Numbered from the stretch's first letter, positions 45,967-58,043 are shown. The stretch: DNA of 64,000 nucleotides from Aphrophora alni (GCA_963513935.1 OY740771.1:16076954-16140953), one strand, 5' to 3'. The notes: generated from the sequence alone by a model not told the origin. A program made the numbers and translations.

Positions 45967-48900
45967 TTTTTATTTTTTGTTAAAGCTATTTGTAGAATAT
46001 TCATCTATAACAGGCTCGCTGTTGCGCTCATGGTGATGTTAGTTGCACATATATACCGATTTGTTGGGAAATGTTTACTAAGGTATTTGGGTTTGAGCAG
46101 CTATGGTACATGAGTCTACTTCAGTTGTAAACATTCTTTTTGTGGTATATATATATATATATATATATAAGGTTTACAAAGACTTTTGCCAAGTTTAATG
46201 AACTAATTTATTACCATTATTTTACCATTTTTCATCTCAAACATTGAAGCTCTGTTGTACATTTTACGGTAAATATGCAGTGTACTTCACGTAGCTATTT
46301 TTTAGTGAAATTTACCTCATTTTGAAACAATTAGATCATCCTTGACCTGGGAGGATGCTTTTGAAGTATCAAAATCCATTATTTCTGTCTAAAATAAGCA
46401 ATTTAAAATTACAATCCTAGGCTCATAAGGTTAGGACATTTGTCTACGTTCATTCATATGGCAACGATGGTGAATAAATTGAGTGTCTCATCGCTCGATG
46501 TTACCTTACCAGACCTTGTAAAGAAACAGTAATTATTTACTGTGATTGCTACCAGTCTCTTTGGTGATTTAAAAAAATCATGTTCTACATACCTTATTCC
46601 TTAATAATAAAATAAGGTTTTAACATGGAGCTAACTTTTTCACACAAAAAACCATATTTTCAACTTTACTAGGTTAAGGTCCATTAAGTGAATTACTTGT
46701 TAAAATAGGGTTGTACGGAAATTTTACGCGTAAATTTGAAAAAAGAAATAAAAGAAAGAAAGAAATTGTGCATGGGTTCCCAAGCGGTCACCCATCCAAG
46801 TACTAACCGTGGACAATATTGCTTGACTTCGGTGATCTATAAATGCATTGAATTCTGTAGTTTTGAAATTGTGATTTTTTGGTGAAAAAGTTAGCTCCGC
46901 GTTGAAAACTTGTTTTATTATTAAGAAATAAGGTATTCAACATTAAAAAAATCTCAAAAAATACCGGTAACTTTCTTTGCTAACAATTACTGGTTAAGTC
47001 TAATATATTTAGCATAATTTAAATATTATTTACATGGAATACTTTTATATACTGTACAATAAAAATCGTTATAATTTAATACAAAGTACAACTAACAGGA
47101 CGTTCAATGTGAATGAGTATAACATAACGATACTTGAATTTTAATATTAGATGTTTACCTCAATGGTTAAAGTCAAAGTCTTGCTTTTAATAATGTTTGT
47201 AATTTTATATTTCAATTTAACATTTAAAAATTACATTGTCATGTAGAAATACTTTTATTAATTAGTTTTAAAAGTGACCATTTTAGAAGTAGCTAAATAT
47301 GGAACTTCTGAATTTCCATTGCAAGCTGTAAATAACTTGATTTTTTAATTATTTGATTTTTCCGCTTATACGTTTTTACTAGCAAGTATTGAATATACAA
47401 TAATATTTCAAGTGAAAAATATACGACCTAGACTGGGAATCGAACCCAGGACCTTTGGCTTTACGCGCCAATGCTCTACCAACTGAGCTATCCTAGTCGC
47501 TTCCCAAAGGTCCTGGGTTCGATTCCCAGTCTAGGTCGTATATTTTTCACTTGAAATATTATTGTATATTCAATACTTGCTAGTAAAAACGTATAAGCCG
47601 AAAAATCAAATAATTAAAAATCAATAAATACATGCGTATGGGCTGAAAAATGAGTAAAAATTAATTTCAATGTCGCATATGTGTAATTAATTAATAGGTA
47701 ATTAATTTGGAAACTCAAAATTGCAGCAATTAAACGTAAAGTCAAGTGAGAAGTCTACGCCCTGTGCTGGGAAGCGACTAGGATAGCTCAGTTGGTAGAG
47801 CATTGGCGCGTAAAGCCAAAGGTCCTGGGTTCGATTCCCAGTCTAGGTCATATATTTTTCACTTGAAATATTACTGTAAATAACATATACATTTTTGGAA
47901 TCCGTTCTTTACATTTTAAATTTTTATGGTAAAAAAGTGAACAGCATGCTTAAATTTCGTATTCATTTTTTGATTAGTAGGCCCTAGGCTATATATTTTT
48001 TACCCTTAGTTATTGTGTAGGCTTACACCATTCCAATTTTATGTATATTATCCATTTCTAGGAGGTTGATTTATTGCAGACTTATAGGACCTACATGTTT
48101 ATTTATTGCAGTCCTATTTAGCTTTTTATTATGTCACTTTTTTCCTCACACACACTTGAACTAAATCTGATTATGTTTAGATGTTACCTCAAAAATGGTG
48201 GTCATCGAGCACATATGAAATATGCTCTGAATTTGATTAAAGGGTAAATTTCCAAATATAGATAATTTATTCCCAGAATATTTGCAAATCAAAATAATTA
48301 CTTAGATATCCATAAGTCATCACACTCTTGAATTCATATAGGCTCTCGAATTCTATTTATAAAACTGTTTAAAGTAGGCTACCTTATTTTTTTGTCTAAA
48401 TAAACTATAACATATTTATGTTTGTAAGCTTGTACTCTGCATAATTTTGTTGCTTGTGCTTTGCATGACATAAATCATCATATATATGTTGGGCAACATA
48501 ATTTAGTCTATGTGATTGGTAATGTTATAAAGTTATGTGCATTTTGTTGTGTTTGTAATTGGTTATTTAATAATAGGCTAAATTTGTGAAAATTAATCAA
48601 TTTGTCTTATATATAAAATTAAATATTGATTGTTTGTATAAACACTAACCTTTGATATAGGTTATTCAATTTTTGTATGTTGTAGGTAATACACTATCCT
48701 ATACATATATAAGGCTATATTACTGACAGAAGTGTAGGATTGATGGTATATGATAACAAAAAAGCTTTAATTTAGTTTTTTATAATAGTGTCAGGGGAAT
48801 AAAGTAAATTATTGACATTTTTAGGTTAGTATGTTAATTTTAATTTAATCTTGTGGTCTATGAAAATATAACATTTTAATAGTTACATTACCAAATATGA

Positions 48901-51593
48901 AATTATTTCACTAGTTTTATACAGTATCAGCTATTGATTGTAAGCGCCTGATATATTTTGAAGTTAGGGAAATATTGATTGTACTCTGCCATAATTGAAA
49001 CTAAATATAATTAATGAATCATGAACCATGCTATTCATTTTTCACCATGAAAATTGATTATGAAAAGTATGAAATTTACAAAAAATAAGGTTAGCCTATA
49101 TTGTAATTAATTCAGAAATTGGCTTATAACCGATTAACTTTTCTTTTCTTTTTTTGGTATCATTAAAGTCTATTTAGAAAAGAAAACAACAGGCTATATT
49201 CAGTAGAAAATAATTTTTAACAGTAAAATTTTTAATGTGTTCTACGCCATGGGGATCGTTTTAGTTTTTTTTAAATATCATGGTTTTGATAGCTATATAA
49301 TACATCATGGTTTGGTTCATATTATAGTTGAAAATTTTAAAAAATATAAAAATAACTTCACCTAATTTACATAAACAGAAAAAATATTTATTCAATTTGC
49401 AATTGTTGGACATTTATTCTTAAAGTTGTATGAAATTAAAATCTTTTACAAATGAAAGTTATTATAAACATTACTTTTTTAATAGAAAAATAAAAGAGTA
49501 ATTTAAATGTGTAATTAGGCCCTAATCTATATTTGATAAATTGACTTAGATGTACAATATCTAGAAAAACTTGTAACCTGTAAAGAGTTGAGAGCAATTT
49601 GCTAAATATCTACCAACTGTACATAATCTAATTTATTGTTTATTCTTACTTTTCATTTTCAATTTTCATAGTGGAAAGGCTATCGTGTAATAATATCTAA
49701 TTTTATTCTTTTCATGGTAAAGTTGTTGGAATGGTGGTAGTGGACATTCAATGTTTATGTCATATTGTATATAATATAATAATAATTTTTGTCATACCTA
49801 TACAGTAGTGCTATTTTCAACATAGTTTCCTAGTTTCCCCATACCTATAAATTGTGTTATAACTATTTGAATTTTATCAAACTGACCTTGTCATATTAAT
49901 TAATTAGAATGGTTACCAATTTCAAAATTTTTATTATAAATTGTCTTCTATGCTATGTAAATTATTCCCCCCCCCCCATAACTTAAAAGCTCCACAAGGC
50001 TTTATTTTTATGAGTATAATAGGATATATTTCCTTGCTTATCCGGACAAGTCTGTAGTTTTTTAAAAATGGACATTAAAATGAGGTTACATAGAGTGTAA
50101 AATGAGAGATTGGCATTATTTGGGATGTGATGGAGGATATGATACGAACAAAAAGCTCTATGTTAACATATTTCTCAAAAAGCTTCATTTTATATCTAAA
50201 ATTTGTTTTTAATTGATAAATAAGAAATAGGACATGACTAAGCTCCCAGCTCACATATTTAAATTTGGAAACTTAACCTATTGACCTGTTCAGCACACCA
50301 CATCTCGTGGTATTTAAACAGTGGAGAACTATTTTTTGTCCAATATTTTGTCTTTCCTTTAGCATGAAAATATATCTTAGGTACCATCATGATCACCATT
50401 AAAAATGCCAGATAGTTTATTTTTGTAAAACCAACATTTTTGAGATATTTGATATACAAATTGTTTTAATGAATCCCATTTTGAAACGATTAAGTACAAA
50501 ATTATAAGATTTTATAAGAAACTGCAAACATAGGGCTATAGTGTGAAACATTCTGCAGAATTTGGTATCAATTTCTTAATTTATTATCGAGTTGTGTATT
50601 TTTGTTTAAAGATGGAGAGACGGATAACTAAATGTTTTAGGACATTTGTTCATACAAACCTTTTTTTTTTATTATTTGGTGTCCTCTATCTTCCAAAGTA
50701 TACCAATCTCTGCTACTTCTTGCATATAGTCTACTAGCCTATTTAGTTCAACTATTAACCGAAACTCCAAAGCGCTTATTTAGCATTTTAAACGTAGGCC
50801 TAAATTTAAGGAATTTAGCGTGTTTTTAAGCTTTGTATTGCATGTTGCTGTTGGTGCTTGTTCGCTTTTGGTGTAGCTGTCTGCTATTGCTGTTTTCTAG
50901 AACGATAATACTTTCATTAATTCTGTTCCATCCTTTGAGGCTGGGGGAGCAAGTGGATTACTTGTGGATTTAGCTGCAAATGAAAAGACTGTTCATGCTG
51001 ACTTCTTTAATGGTAATATATTTAATCAATTCTTAATTATATTTAGTATAAATTAGCAATAACCTATGTTACCCTCATTACGTAACGTAACATGAGATAT
51101 AATTATATAATTTTCAGAAGTAAGAATTTAAATTGATTCCAAGTACAGTAAATAAAAAAAGCTGACACTTTTTCTCTGATTTTTAAATAAAATATTTTCT
51201 TATATAAGTAAAATAATTCATATTAAAATGTTAATTTAATTTTGTGTGTCTAAATAACTTAAGAAATATTACACAATTATTATTTGAGATTTTAAATATA
51301 ATAAGTTTACCATAATATGACATCTATTGTCTAGTAGTCTATTAAATTTTAATCACTGTAGCTAGTTCTTCACCTAGTGTGTGTTTTCAGTAATTTGAAC
51401 GGGTCTTGGTCACATTTTATTTACCTTGGGTTATTAAGCCACAACTATATGTATAAATATAAATTATAAAGGCTTAGCCGTAAAGTTTTTTTAACAAATT
51501 ATATGAAACCTTTAAAACTAGTATATTATGATTAATCCATGTATTTGTTTTCCAGATTTTGATGATCTATATGATGACGAAGATCTAAATTGA
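43190..51593 (+). CDS. COPS9: COP9 signalosome subunit 9 (COPS9/CSNAP), three-exon gene (span)
   Basis: Exons 43190-43258, 50901-51012 and 51556-51593 join in phase to 72 residues. The product is the small acidic subunit of the COP9 signalosome, which removes NEDD8 from cullins; CSNAP helps hold CSN3, CSN5 and CSN6. Evidence: the start [16 protein letters not shown], the middle [16 protein letters not shown], and the C-terminal F/D-rich tail [20 protein letters not shown], matching the 57-residue human protein at both ends. The insert between ([18 protein letters not shown]) makes it about 15 residues longer. Splice sites are canonical (GTAAGT, TTCTAG, GTAATA, TTCCAG). The first intron is 7.6 kb and full of repeats. 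Confidence 0.95.
43666..43755. repeat. 30-bp tandem repeat, 3 exact copies
   Basis: CAAGTTTGTGACTATAATAC with the following CAGTATTTTT repeats three times without a difference, so it is very recent. Lies in COPS9 intron 1. Confidence 0.95.
43862..43900 (-). other. hammerhead-like motif in COPS9 intron 1
   Basis: Minus strand: CCGATGAT, the 6-bp hairpin GATAAC-CAT-GTTATC, then GAAAT-GTAC-ATC. The hairpin is perfect; the core base U4 is C. GAAA-Y-loop-R-UH spacing agrees with the other copies. Confidence 0.4.
44531..44606. repeat. perfect 76-bp palindrome
   Basis: TATAATGACAGGTTTGGCCA then GGTAGCTATATATATAGG, followed immediately by the exact reverse complement, with no spacer (centre between 44568 and 44569). 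A relative with the same GGTTTGGCCAGGT core is at 55610-55723. Cruciform-prone. Confidence 0.95.
44716..45018 (-). pseudogene. Merlin/ISXO2-like transposase N-terminal fragment
   Basis: 100 residues beginning [20 protein letters not shown]. It then has [12 protein letters not shown], a zinc-ribbon CPTCGGSM (with C-x14-C/K-C-K-K further on), and ends KNTWFESHN. The order F-L-x-x-x-x-L-x-x-x-x-x-C-P-x-C-G then C-x-K...K-x-x-W-F-E is that of Merlin transposases before the DDE core. The catalytic domain is absent, so it cannot transpose itself. The zinc ribbon looks intact. Confidence 0.6.
45220..46170. repeat. AT/CA microsatellites in COPS9 intron 1
   Basis: (AT)n at 45216-45266, mixed (CA)n(TA)n at 45585-45645, (TA)n at 45922-45964 and 46147-46169. 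Frames reported across them (YIYIYI) are microsatellite translations. Confidence 0.85.
46568..46953. repeat. foldback element enclosing a 5S rRNA piece
   Basis: The left arm 46568-46652 and right arm 46874-46953 are reverse complements (ACCTTATTYCTTAATAATAA, GGAGCTAACTTTTTCAC). Between them lies unrelated sequence and a 5S rRNA-like segment on the minus strand. The arms differ at about one base in ten. Confidence 0.75.
46771..46837 (-). pseudogene. 5S rRNA-derived fragment
   Basis: Minus strand reads GATCACCGAAGTCAAGCAAT, then GGTTAGTACTTGGATGGGTG and ACCGCTTGGGAACCCATG: the central and 3' part of 5S rRNA (about positions 38-105), with changes in the loop after AAGCAA. The first third and the closing stem are absent. 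It may be a retroposed 5S piece or the head of a 5S-derived SINE. Confidence 0.85.
47425..47497 (-). tRNA. tRNA-like unit (anticodon position GTA), likely SINE-type or pseudogene
   Basis: 73 bases fold as acceptor ACTAGGA/TCTAGGT (one A-A mismatch and two wobbles), D arm GCTC-AGTTGGTA-GAGC, anticodon arm TTGGC-GCGTAAA-GCCAA, variable AGGTC, T arm CTGGG-TTCGATT-CCCAG. The A box (TAGCTCAGTTGG) and B box (GGTTCGATTCC) are good. However, the base before the anticodon is C instead of U and there is no Tyr-type intron. A real tRNA-Tyr is therefore doubtful. Confidence 0.5.
47504..47537 (+). pseudogene. 3' half of the tRNA-like unit (inverted copy)
   Basis: CCAAAGGTCCTGGGTTCGAT, TCCCAGTCTAGGTC: T arm and acceptor 3' side only, oriented against the unit at 47425-47497. 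Confidence 0.8.
47777..47849 (+). tRNA. second full tRNA-like unit, identical to the first
   Basis: The same 73 bases as the minus-strand unit, followed by the same tail start (ATATTTTTCACTTGAAATAT, TACTGTA) before diverging. It also shares the preceding GCG. A shared tail shows the mobile unit was larger than a tRNA. Confidence 0.5.
47850..50895. other. COPS9 intron 1, remaining part
   Basis: AT-rich intron sequence. It includes a C run at 49970-49977 and many AGGCCT-like motifs nearby. No exon, repeat family or code is recognised. Confidence 0.4.
50901..51012 (+). CDS. COPS9: COPS9 exon 2 (residues 24-61, first base)
   Basis: Preceded by GTTTTCTAG. Encodes [30 protein letters not shown] and TVHADFFN and ends with one base of the next codon before GTAATA. 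The AGG-S-GLL-x-DLAANEK block is almost invariant in the family. Confidence 0.95.
51556..51593 (+). CDS. COPS9: COPS9 exon 3 (residues 61-72 and stop)
   Basis: Preceded by TTTTCCAG. Completes [12 protein letters not shown] and ends in TGA at 51591. The phenylalanine/aspartate-rich tail is the part that docks on the signalosome core. Confidence 0.95.
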
Positions 51594-51960
51594 AGCTGTA
51601 AATCTATTGTTTAAAAGCTTCATGTTTTTGGAATTGTATATTTGTAATTATTTGTTAAAATGTAAGACTTAAATAATTATTGTTTTTATATTGTAGGCTA
51701 TATTTATTATATTAATTGATCCTCTGTGATTCCTACAAAATATTAATCGATATTATTATAATATAATACCTCCACATACTCACTGTAGTAGTTTTAGAAA
51801 TGTATCGGACAATTGTATTGTTATTTTGAATTATCGTGAACTAAAATTCGTAAGTTTACTTTGAAGTGTATTTTTGTGATTTTTTTTATGTCATTTTTTG
51901 AGTATCTATTTAACGAACTTAACCAAGGTTTTTATAAAGTACTATTTTACACTAATTTTG

Positions 51961-51966
51961 AATAAA
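51961..51966 (+). terminator. COPS9: candidate COPS9 polyadenylation signal AATAAA
   Basis: First canonical AATAAA after the COPS9 stop codon, about 370 bases downstream. Use is inferred from position only. Confidence 0.4.
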
Positions 51967-51969
51967 ATT

Positions 51970-52870
51970 TTTTAAAAATATGTCAAGAGTAAAAAATTAC
52001 CATATGTACTTTTGTATATAATATACGTTTTAAAAATAACTTTTAAAATTTTTAAATAGTATATTGAATTATTATTAAGTTAAAATTAGTAACAAAGTCG
52101 TATTCAGCCATAAAAGATCAATTGCAACAATATTTTAATAATTTGATGATAATCAAAATGTTTCATTTGTTCTTTCATGGCTAAATATTACCTTTGTTTG
52201 ATCAAAATATCCCATTTAACATTGGATTAATGAAGGCAGGAGTGTAGTGTAACACACATACAAAATTCAATGCCACCAATTGAATTCAGACGTGTGCACT
52301 TGATAGTGCCAAATTCGAATTATAGTGAGCTAAACGCATTGTGCCAATTACGATACACCACTTTCCTAAAACAATTTTATTTTTATGTTTCAATATATTT
52401 AAAAAAATTTATTAAATAGTTCATTAAGTTATTTTTGAAACGTATACATATATACATATGTGTTTTAAATGGTTAGTAAAAAACTTGTCAGAAAAAAAAC
52501 TGAGGTGTTTCATTTTAATTTATATTAGATTCACATGAAAATAAGAGTTATCTTCTTCAAAGAACAAATCTTAGTTACACAGTGGTTCCGGTGTTCATTC
52601 TATTGGTCGTAGTAGTAGCAGAAGTCACTACTAGTAGTAGAACATGAGTGTTACTAGTCACAAACATTTTGTTTTTCACAGTCCCAAATAATGACTTTTA
52701 AAAATCAATTTCAACTTAAGGAAGAAACGTGAGGTAGAAATGGTACAGAGATAAATTTTGGTTATAGGGAAAATGTGGAATGGTGGTAATGTTTTTCTTC
52801 AACAGAAATTCTCTAATTGAAAGTAAGTGTTTCTTCATATAGCACCAAATTACCTACACTGTCGTTTTGG
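51970..52870. other. COPS9-SmydA intergenic sequence
   Basis: AT-rich; a GTAGTAGTAGC/CTACTAGTAGTAG short mirror at 52608-52640. Nothing else recognised. Confidence 0.35.
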
Positions 52871-52874
52871 ACTC

Positions 52875-53160
52875 ATTTTCACAGTCTTCCTAAATTTTTT
52901 GTACAAGATGTGATCTACTGTCTGTACTGGAGGAAAAGCTTCTTTCTGAACAAATCACGGCTATCAGGAAAAACATAATCCACCCCAGATCTGCTCATGT
53001 GTGGTTTCTTCGTAGGAGGAAAATTGTTCCCTGATTTTGTCTCTGGAAACCTATGATTCATCTTTTGTTGTTATTGTATCAGAGAAATTTGGTTCAATTT
53101 CGAGTCTTTCCAGCATATCTGCTACAAAGGTTTTGTTTTGCTCTCAAACGTAAAATACAT
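52875..53160 (-). pseudogene. mariner transposase relic (middle part)
   Basis: The minus strand, with several frame changes, reads ADMLERLEIEPNFSDTITTK, DES, then ETKSGNNFPPTKKPHMSRSG, DSRDLF and PPVQTVDHILY. TGDES, SPRPKKxRMSRS and FVPPGQTVN are landmarks of mariner transposases in this order, so this is a decayed copy. Confidence 0.65.
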
Positions 53161-53662
53161 AGTTTGAAGTCAATGGGTGAAGAGCATAAAGTAAAATTGT
53201 AATAGAAAAAATAAAAGTCTCAATGTGAGCATATACAATAACAATTTTCAAAATATTGATTATATTTAAAAATTCATAGATTTTAGTACCCAATTTGTCC
53301 AAACTGTTGTTAATTTCGAACTATGCTCTAAAATCATAAATTTGTCTTTTTAAACACAAACGAATTTTAATTAATAAATTTGCCTTACATTCACTTCTAA
53401 ATTGGTTTTGATCAAAATCTAATCATATTTTAAAAGACCTAACTCAAAATTTTTTGACATTTGGAATGCTCATTTTGTACAGAACATTTCCCAATTACTT
53501 TTAACTTTCTATATTCAGCCATACACAATTTGGTCAAAAAACATTCCATAAAACACCTTTACACCCAACTAAATCATTTGGAACCACCCATCTAAGGAGA
53601 ATGTGTGGAAAAAATTACACACATAAATGTCATGCCTAAGATGGTTTCATTTAAATTGTGTG

Positions 53663-53803
53663 TTAACTGTGTGAGTATTTTTCCATTTCAACTGCCATAC
53701 AATGTTGAACGTTTTGTTGTTGTTCAAGTAGCTTTGGTGCTGTTTCCTTTAAGTTGAATATCTTTTCTGCTTCAAACAAGACATTGCATACTTCTATCCA
53801 CAT
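53663..53803 (-). CDS. SmydA-like last coding exon
   Basis: Acceptor TTGCTGCAG before ATGTGG. Encodes MWIEVCNVLFEAEKIFNLKE, TAPKLLEQQQNVQHCMAVEM, EKYSHS and a TAA at 53665-53663. The phase fits and the helical pattern matches the end of the family. Only weakly conserved in sequence. Confidence 0.78.
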   Translation of the reverse strand: MWIEVCNVLFEAEKIFNLKETAPKLLEQQQNVQHCMAVEMEKYSHS

Positions 53804-54235
53804 CTGCAGCAATTAGAAATTAACAAAAAACTGAATTAGAATTAACATTTTAACTTTCATTTTATATTTAACTTATATGTTTTGGACATTTAGGTAATGC
53901 ATAAGGTATGTTAAAGTCAGTTCGAAGAAATCATTAATTAATCTTTAGCGGAACATCCCTACAGGCCTAGGACTGCTTTATTGATTTTCATTGGGTGATG
54001 TGTAATCAGCACATCAGTTCCCATTCCACAAAGTTCTCCATTTTTGCTAGCAATGCTTGATCAATTGAAACTTTTGTAAACTTAACCTAACCTCTTTTGA
54101 AATTGTCAGTGTCGTTTGTACCGCAAAACTTAACGTGGGATCATTTAATTTGGTAGGGGATTGTAGTGTGTTCTAATAGACCCGTATTGAAATTCAGACA
54201 AATTGAATTAAAAATAAAATGGCGGTCATATCAAT

Positions 54236-54290
<55 letters not shown>

Positions 54291-55634
54291 CATGTTTCGT
54301 TTATTGTTCAACTTATAACACCCTAAATTAAGTTGGAGATTTCAACACCACATTTGTACGAAGACAAATAACAAAATTATTGTCAAAACTGTAATTTCAA
54401 ACCTTAACTCTCAAAAATATGTGATATTCTTGTAGTTAAGATTTTGCAAGGGCATAGTGAGTGGAGTCTTCTTCACATATGCAGCTTCGAGTCCTGCCAG
54501 GGACATGTTTAAGTGAATTAAGAATGTTTAATACACAACTACGAGTCCCGTTAAGCCCTACCCCATGTCAAGAAAGTAGTGATATACACAATTACATGGT
54601 TCCAAAAAACCTGTGTTACAACTGTTTCAAACAAACTATTTCTATAACTATCTCTACGTAGATCCTATAAAATCTGCGTATACTTGATCTGGCAATACAA
54701 TTAAACATTTACTACAAAATCCAAGAGACCAACAAATGATTTGCTCGTCCTGCATTGTATGATGGAGCTGGATAACTACGATTCTGACTCCCATCAACTT
54801 ATTTCAATTGCACAATTGCTTAACCATAGAATATGTTTAAAAACAGAATAATTACCTTTTGAAAATTTCCATTGCTTTCCAATTTTTTTAGTTTCTCACA
54901 CAAGACCGAGTGCAGTTCAAGAAGAACAAGCCCTGAAAGAATATGTTTAACAAATTTTATTTAATTGGAGAGGCATTTATAATTTTTTTTTTTTTTTTTT
55001 TTTTCATTTTATATAGGCATGTATTTTTTTCTGTGTTGGTTGGCGCAAAAAAATTAGCATTTTCAATGTTTGTTGAAACACAATGATTGTTATAATTACA
55101 TAACAGTATATACCTTATTTATTTTTGCAACTCTCAGGGGCTCATTTATAGTAAATACAGATTTGGTAATCCTGGAGGACCCTATTGGATATACACCTTT
55201 TTTGATAATGTCTTATGTTAGATCCATCTCTTTTATCTTTCTTATCAGGTCTCTTTTTTACCAACTTTTATTCTTTTTCGATGCTGACATTATTAGAGTA
55301 TTCTAGGGCTAGGAGTCTTTATATGTTGTTTTCTTATTATGAAGTATATAAGTTTTATTAAATTCAATCAGTGGAAATATTGTTATATAAATAAAAGGTA
55401 ATTATATAGCAGAGCTGCCTCACTTCAAAATCAATTTTTATGGGTTTTATTCGTCAAATAAATGTTGGAAAAATATTTTACTATCGAAAAAAAGTGTCGG
55501 AAAGATGATTACATAATACAATAATACAATTACACAAGTAGTTTTTTCGTGAAAAAATTAACTCTGTGTTATCTTTCATACTCATGACATTCACTTCAAT
55601 AAACGTACAGAAGGTTTGGCCAGGTGGTTATATA

Positions 55635-55703
<69 letters not shown>

Positions 55704-57990
55704 CAACCTGGCCAAACCTTTCGTGACATATAATAATACAGCCCTACATATGCGTACACTGAAGCACATACGCAGCCACACAGACAATTGAACGTCAATG
55801 GAGGGAGGTGCGAGGAAATGTGCCGCGATATGGAAATTCAAAACAACATTTCCATGGCCATATAGCCGTATTTATGTTTAAGAGAAAGTACAATGAGTAT
55901 AATACTCGTTTTCATCATTTATGGCGAATTACGAGTGAAATACATTTAAATTCAATAAATTCCTCTTCTACTGAATTTGCAGCAGAATTTGACTCTGATT
56001 AAGATTTTCTTGTGTAATTATATTATGTAATCATCTTTCCGACACTTTTTTTCGATAATAAAATATTTTTCCAACATTTATTTGACGAATAAAACCCATA
56101 AAAATTGATTTTGAAGTGAGGCAGCTCTGCTATATAATTACCAAATAAAATTGTGTTTACTTATTAGCAGAATCGACCTCTCCAGATTTAAATTATCAGC
56201 TATAGCTATATATTATGAAAGTCAGTATTAGCAATAAATTTATGTCTGAGAGAAGAAGTCTGATACCAAATATGTTAATACTATAAGGCTTTAATATGTG
56301 GGTCCAACATTTGTAGTTTTGTGGCTCAGTCAGATTGTGCTAGTCTTGGATTGGCAGTACTAGGGCCTCTAATTCCTAAACTTCAAACTGTACCTTGGAT
56401 TAAATAAGAATTTAGCTTAGTTTAATAGTATATAGCTTATTATGTTTAGATTTTATATCAATAGGGGAAATAAGCTTACCTTGGAAAATGGTCCTTGGTA
56501 TTACCTAGGCCTAGTATTACAAGAAATAGAAAAATACTAAAGTTCTGAAATATTTTATACTCTACTGATTGAGAAAGTGAATAATGTTTATGAAATATTT
56601 CAGAATTTTAGTGTTTTATTGTGTTTTTCGGTTTGTGTACTACTAGGTAATATCAAGGACCATTTTCCCAAGTAAACCTGTTTTTTCTAACAATACAAAA
56701 TCTAAGCTTAAATAGGAATTTTTAATTTTTAACTTCACATATCTCAATAGTTATAAAAATTTGGAGAAAGTTACTATTTACCCCTAATTTTTCAATAGAT
56801 ATATAGGTATAAAATTAAGGGGTCCTATCACCTAGTGTTTAAAATTTGTCCTACAAAATATGATTACAGAATTATAAACAAATATTAAACAGTATACTGT
56901 TACCTTTAGAACGACAATAACCAATCTGAAGACAATCCATAGTTTTAAGTATGTCTTTACATAACCCCTCTTTCAAGGTCAATTCATCTTCTGTTAAGTC
57001 TGTAAAAAGATATAATTACATAAAAAAAAAATTTCTGTTCAACAAATTAATTTCAGTAAATTTTGCAACACTTGGGTATACTGTAGTAATAAATTATTGG
57101 AAGCTGTGAATAATAGCAATCAGTGGTTGCAAATAATAAAATATTTTGGAAAGATTTTTATTTATTCAGGTTAGTTATATTTTGTAGAGGTAGGACGTCT
57201 CAGGGCCTACACTTCAGTCAGATTTCTTATTATAACGTGGTTAATTTGATATAACATCCAAACTGTATGTAAAATTTAAAAGATCTGATTATACCATAAT
57301 TTTCCTTGTTTAATTCTGTCTTGATTGATGTCAAAATATTTTTTTTCCTTTTTATAATGCTAGGCCTATATTATTTTTATTGTGATTGGAACGAATAACA
57401 AATTGTTTAGGTATATTTGTTAATTCTGTCGCAGAAATATTAGTGTGAATTGCACTATTAGGTCTCTCTTGACCAAGTCTTATTCTCTGCTGTCCCTGAC
57501 ACTAATAGAGTATTCAATTGCCATTGGTCTTTATTTTATATTCTTTTTCTGCCTTTTTTTTTATAAGACAAATATGGCCAAGAGGTTTTTGCCTATACAC
57601 AAAGGGGTTTAGAGTATAATGAGTATTTGAGGTCTAAGGGTCTTTTTTCTTTTTTTTCTTCTTTTTTATAAGAGATTTTACGGGATTAAACAACAACAAA
57701 TCGTTGAGATAGAGTTGAAGTGAGCTCTTCACTTACTTGTGGTAATTCAATTTTTATATCAATAGTAAGTGGGAAATTCGCTCCTATTTAGTGACCAAGA
57801 CCTGATCAATTCTAATTTCCAACTGAAAATTTCTGAAGGACCTTGTCTTTCTTAGGAGCTGCAATTAATTAAGTTAAATGTTCATGAAATTATATACGTT
57901 ATAGTCAAAACTATTAACTCTAATATTCCCCCCTCCTTTTTCTTATGACAGTTGTTTTAAAATTTTGAGTATGAAAGATGCAAATTATGT

Positions 57991-58043
<53 letters not shown>

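Larger units (their letters stand above)
47337..47621. repeat. near-perfect hairpin built on a tRNA-like unit
   Basis: The arm 47504-47621 repeats, in reverse complement, 47337-47453: the 3' half of the tRNA-like unit plus its tail (TATATTTTTCACTTGAAATA, TTGCTAGTAAAAACGTATAA). I see one substitution and a small length difference in about 118 bases. The intervening 50 bases are the 5' half of the tRNA-like unit. Confidence 0.9.

Noticed and set aside
47425..47497. Functional tRNA-Tyr (GTA)
   Set aside because: C before the anticodon, an acceptor mismatch, no Tyr-type intron and a shared non-tRNA tail argue for a tRNA-derived repeat.
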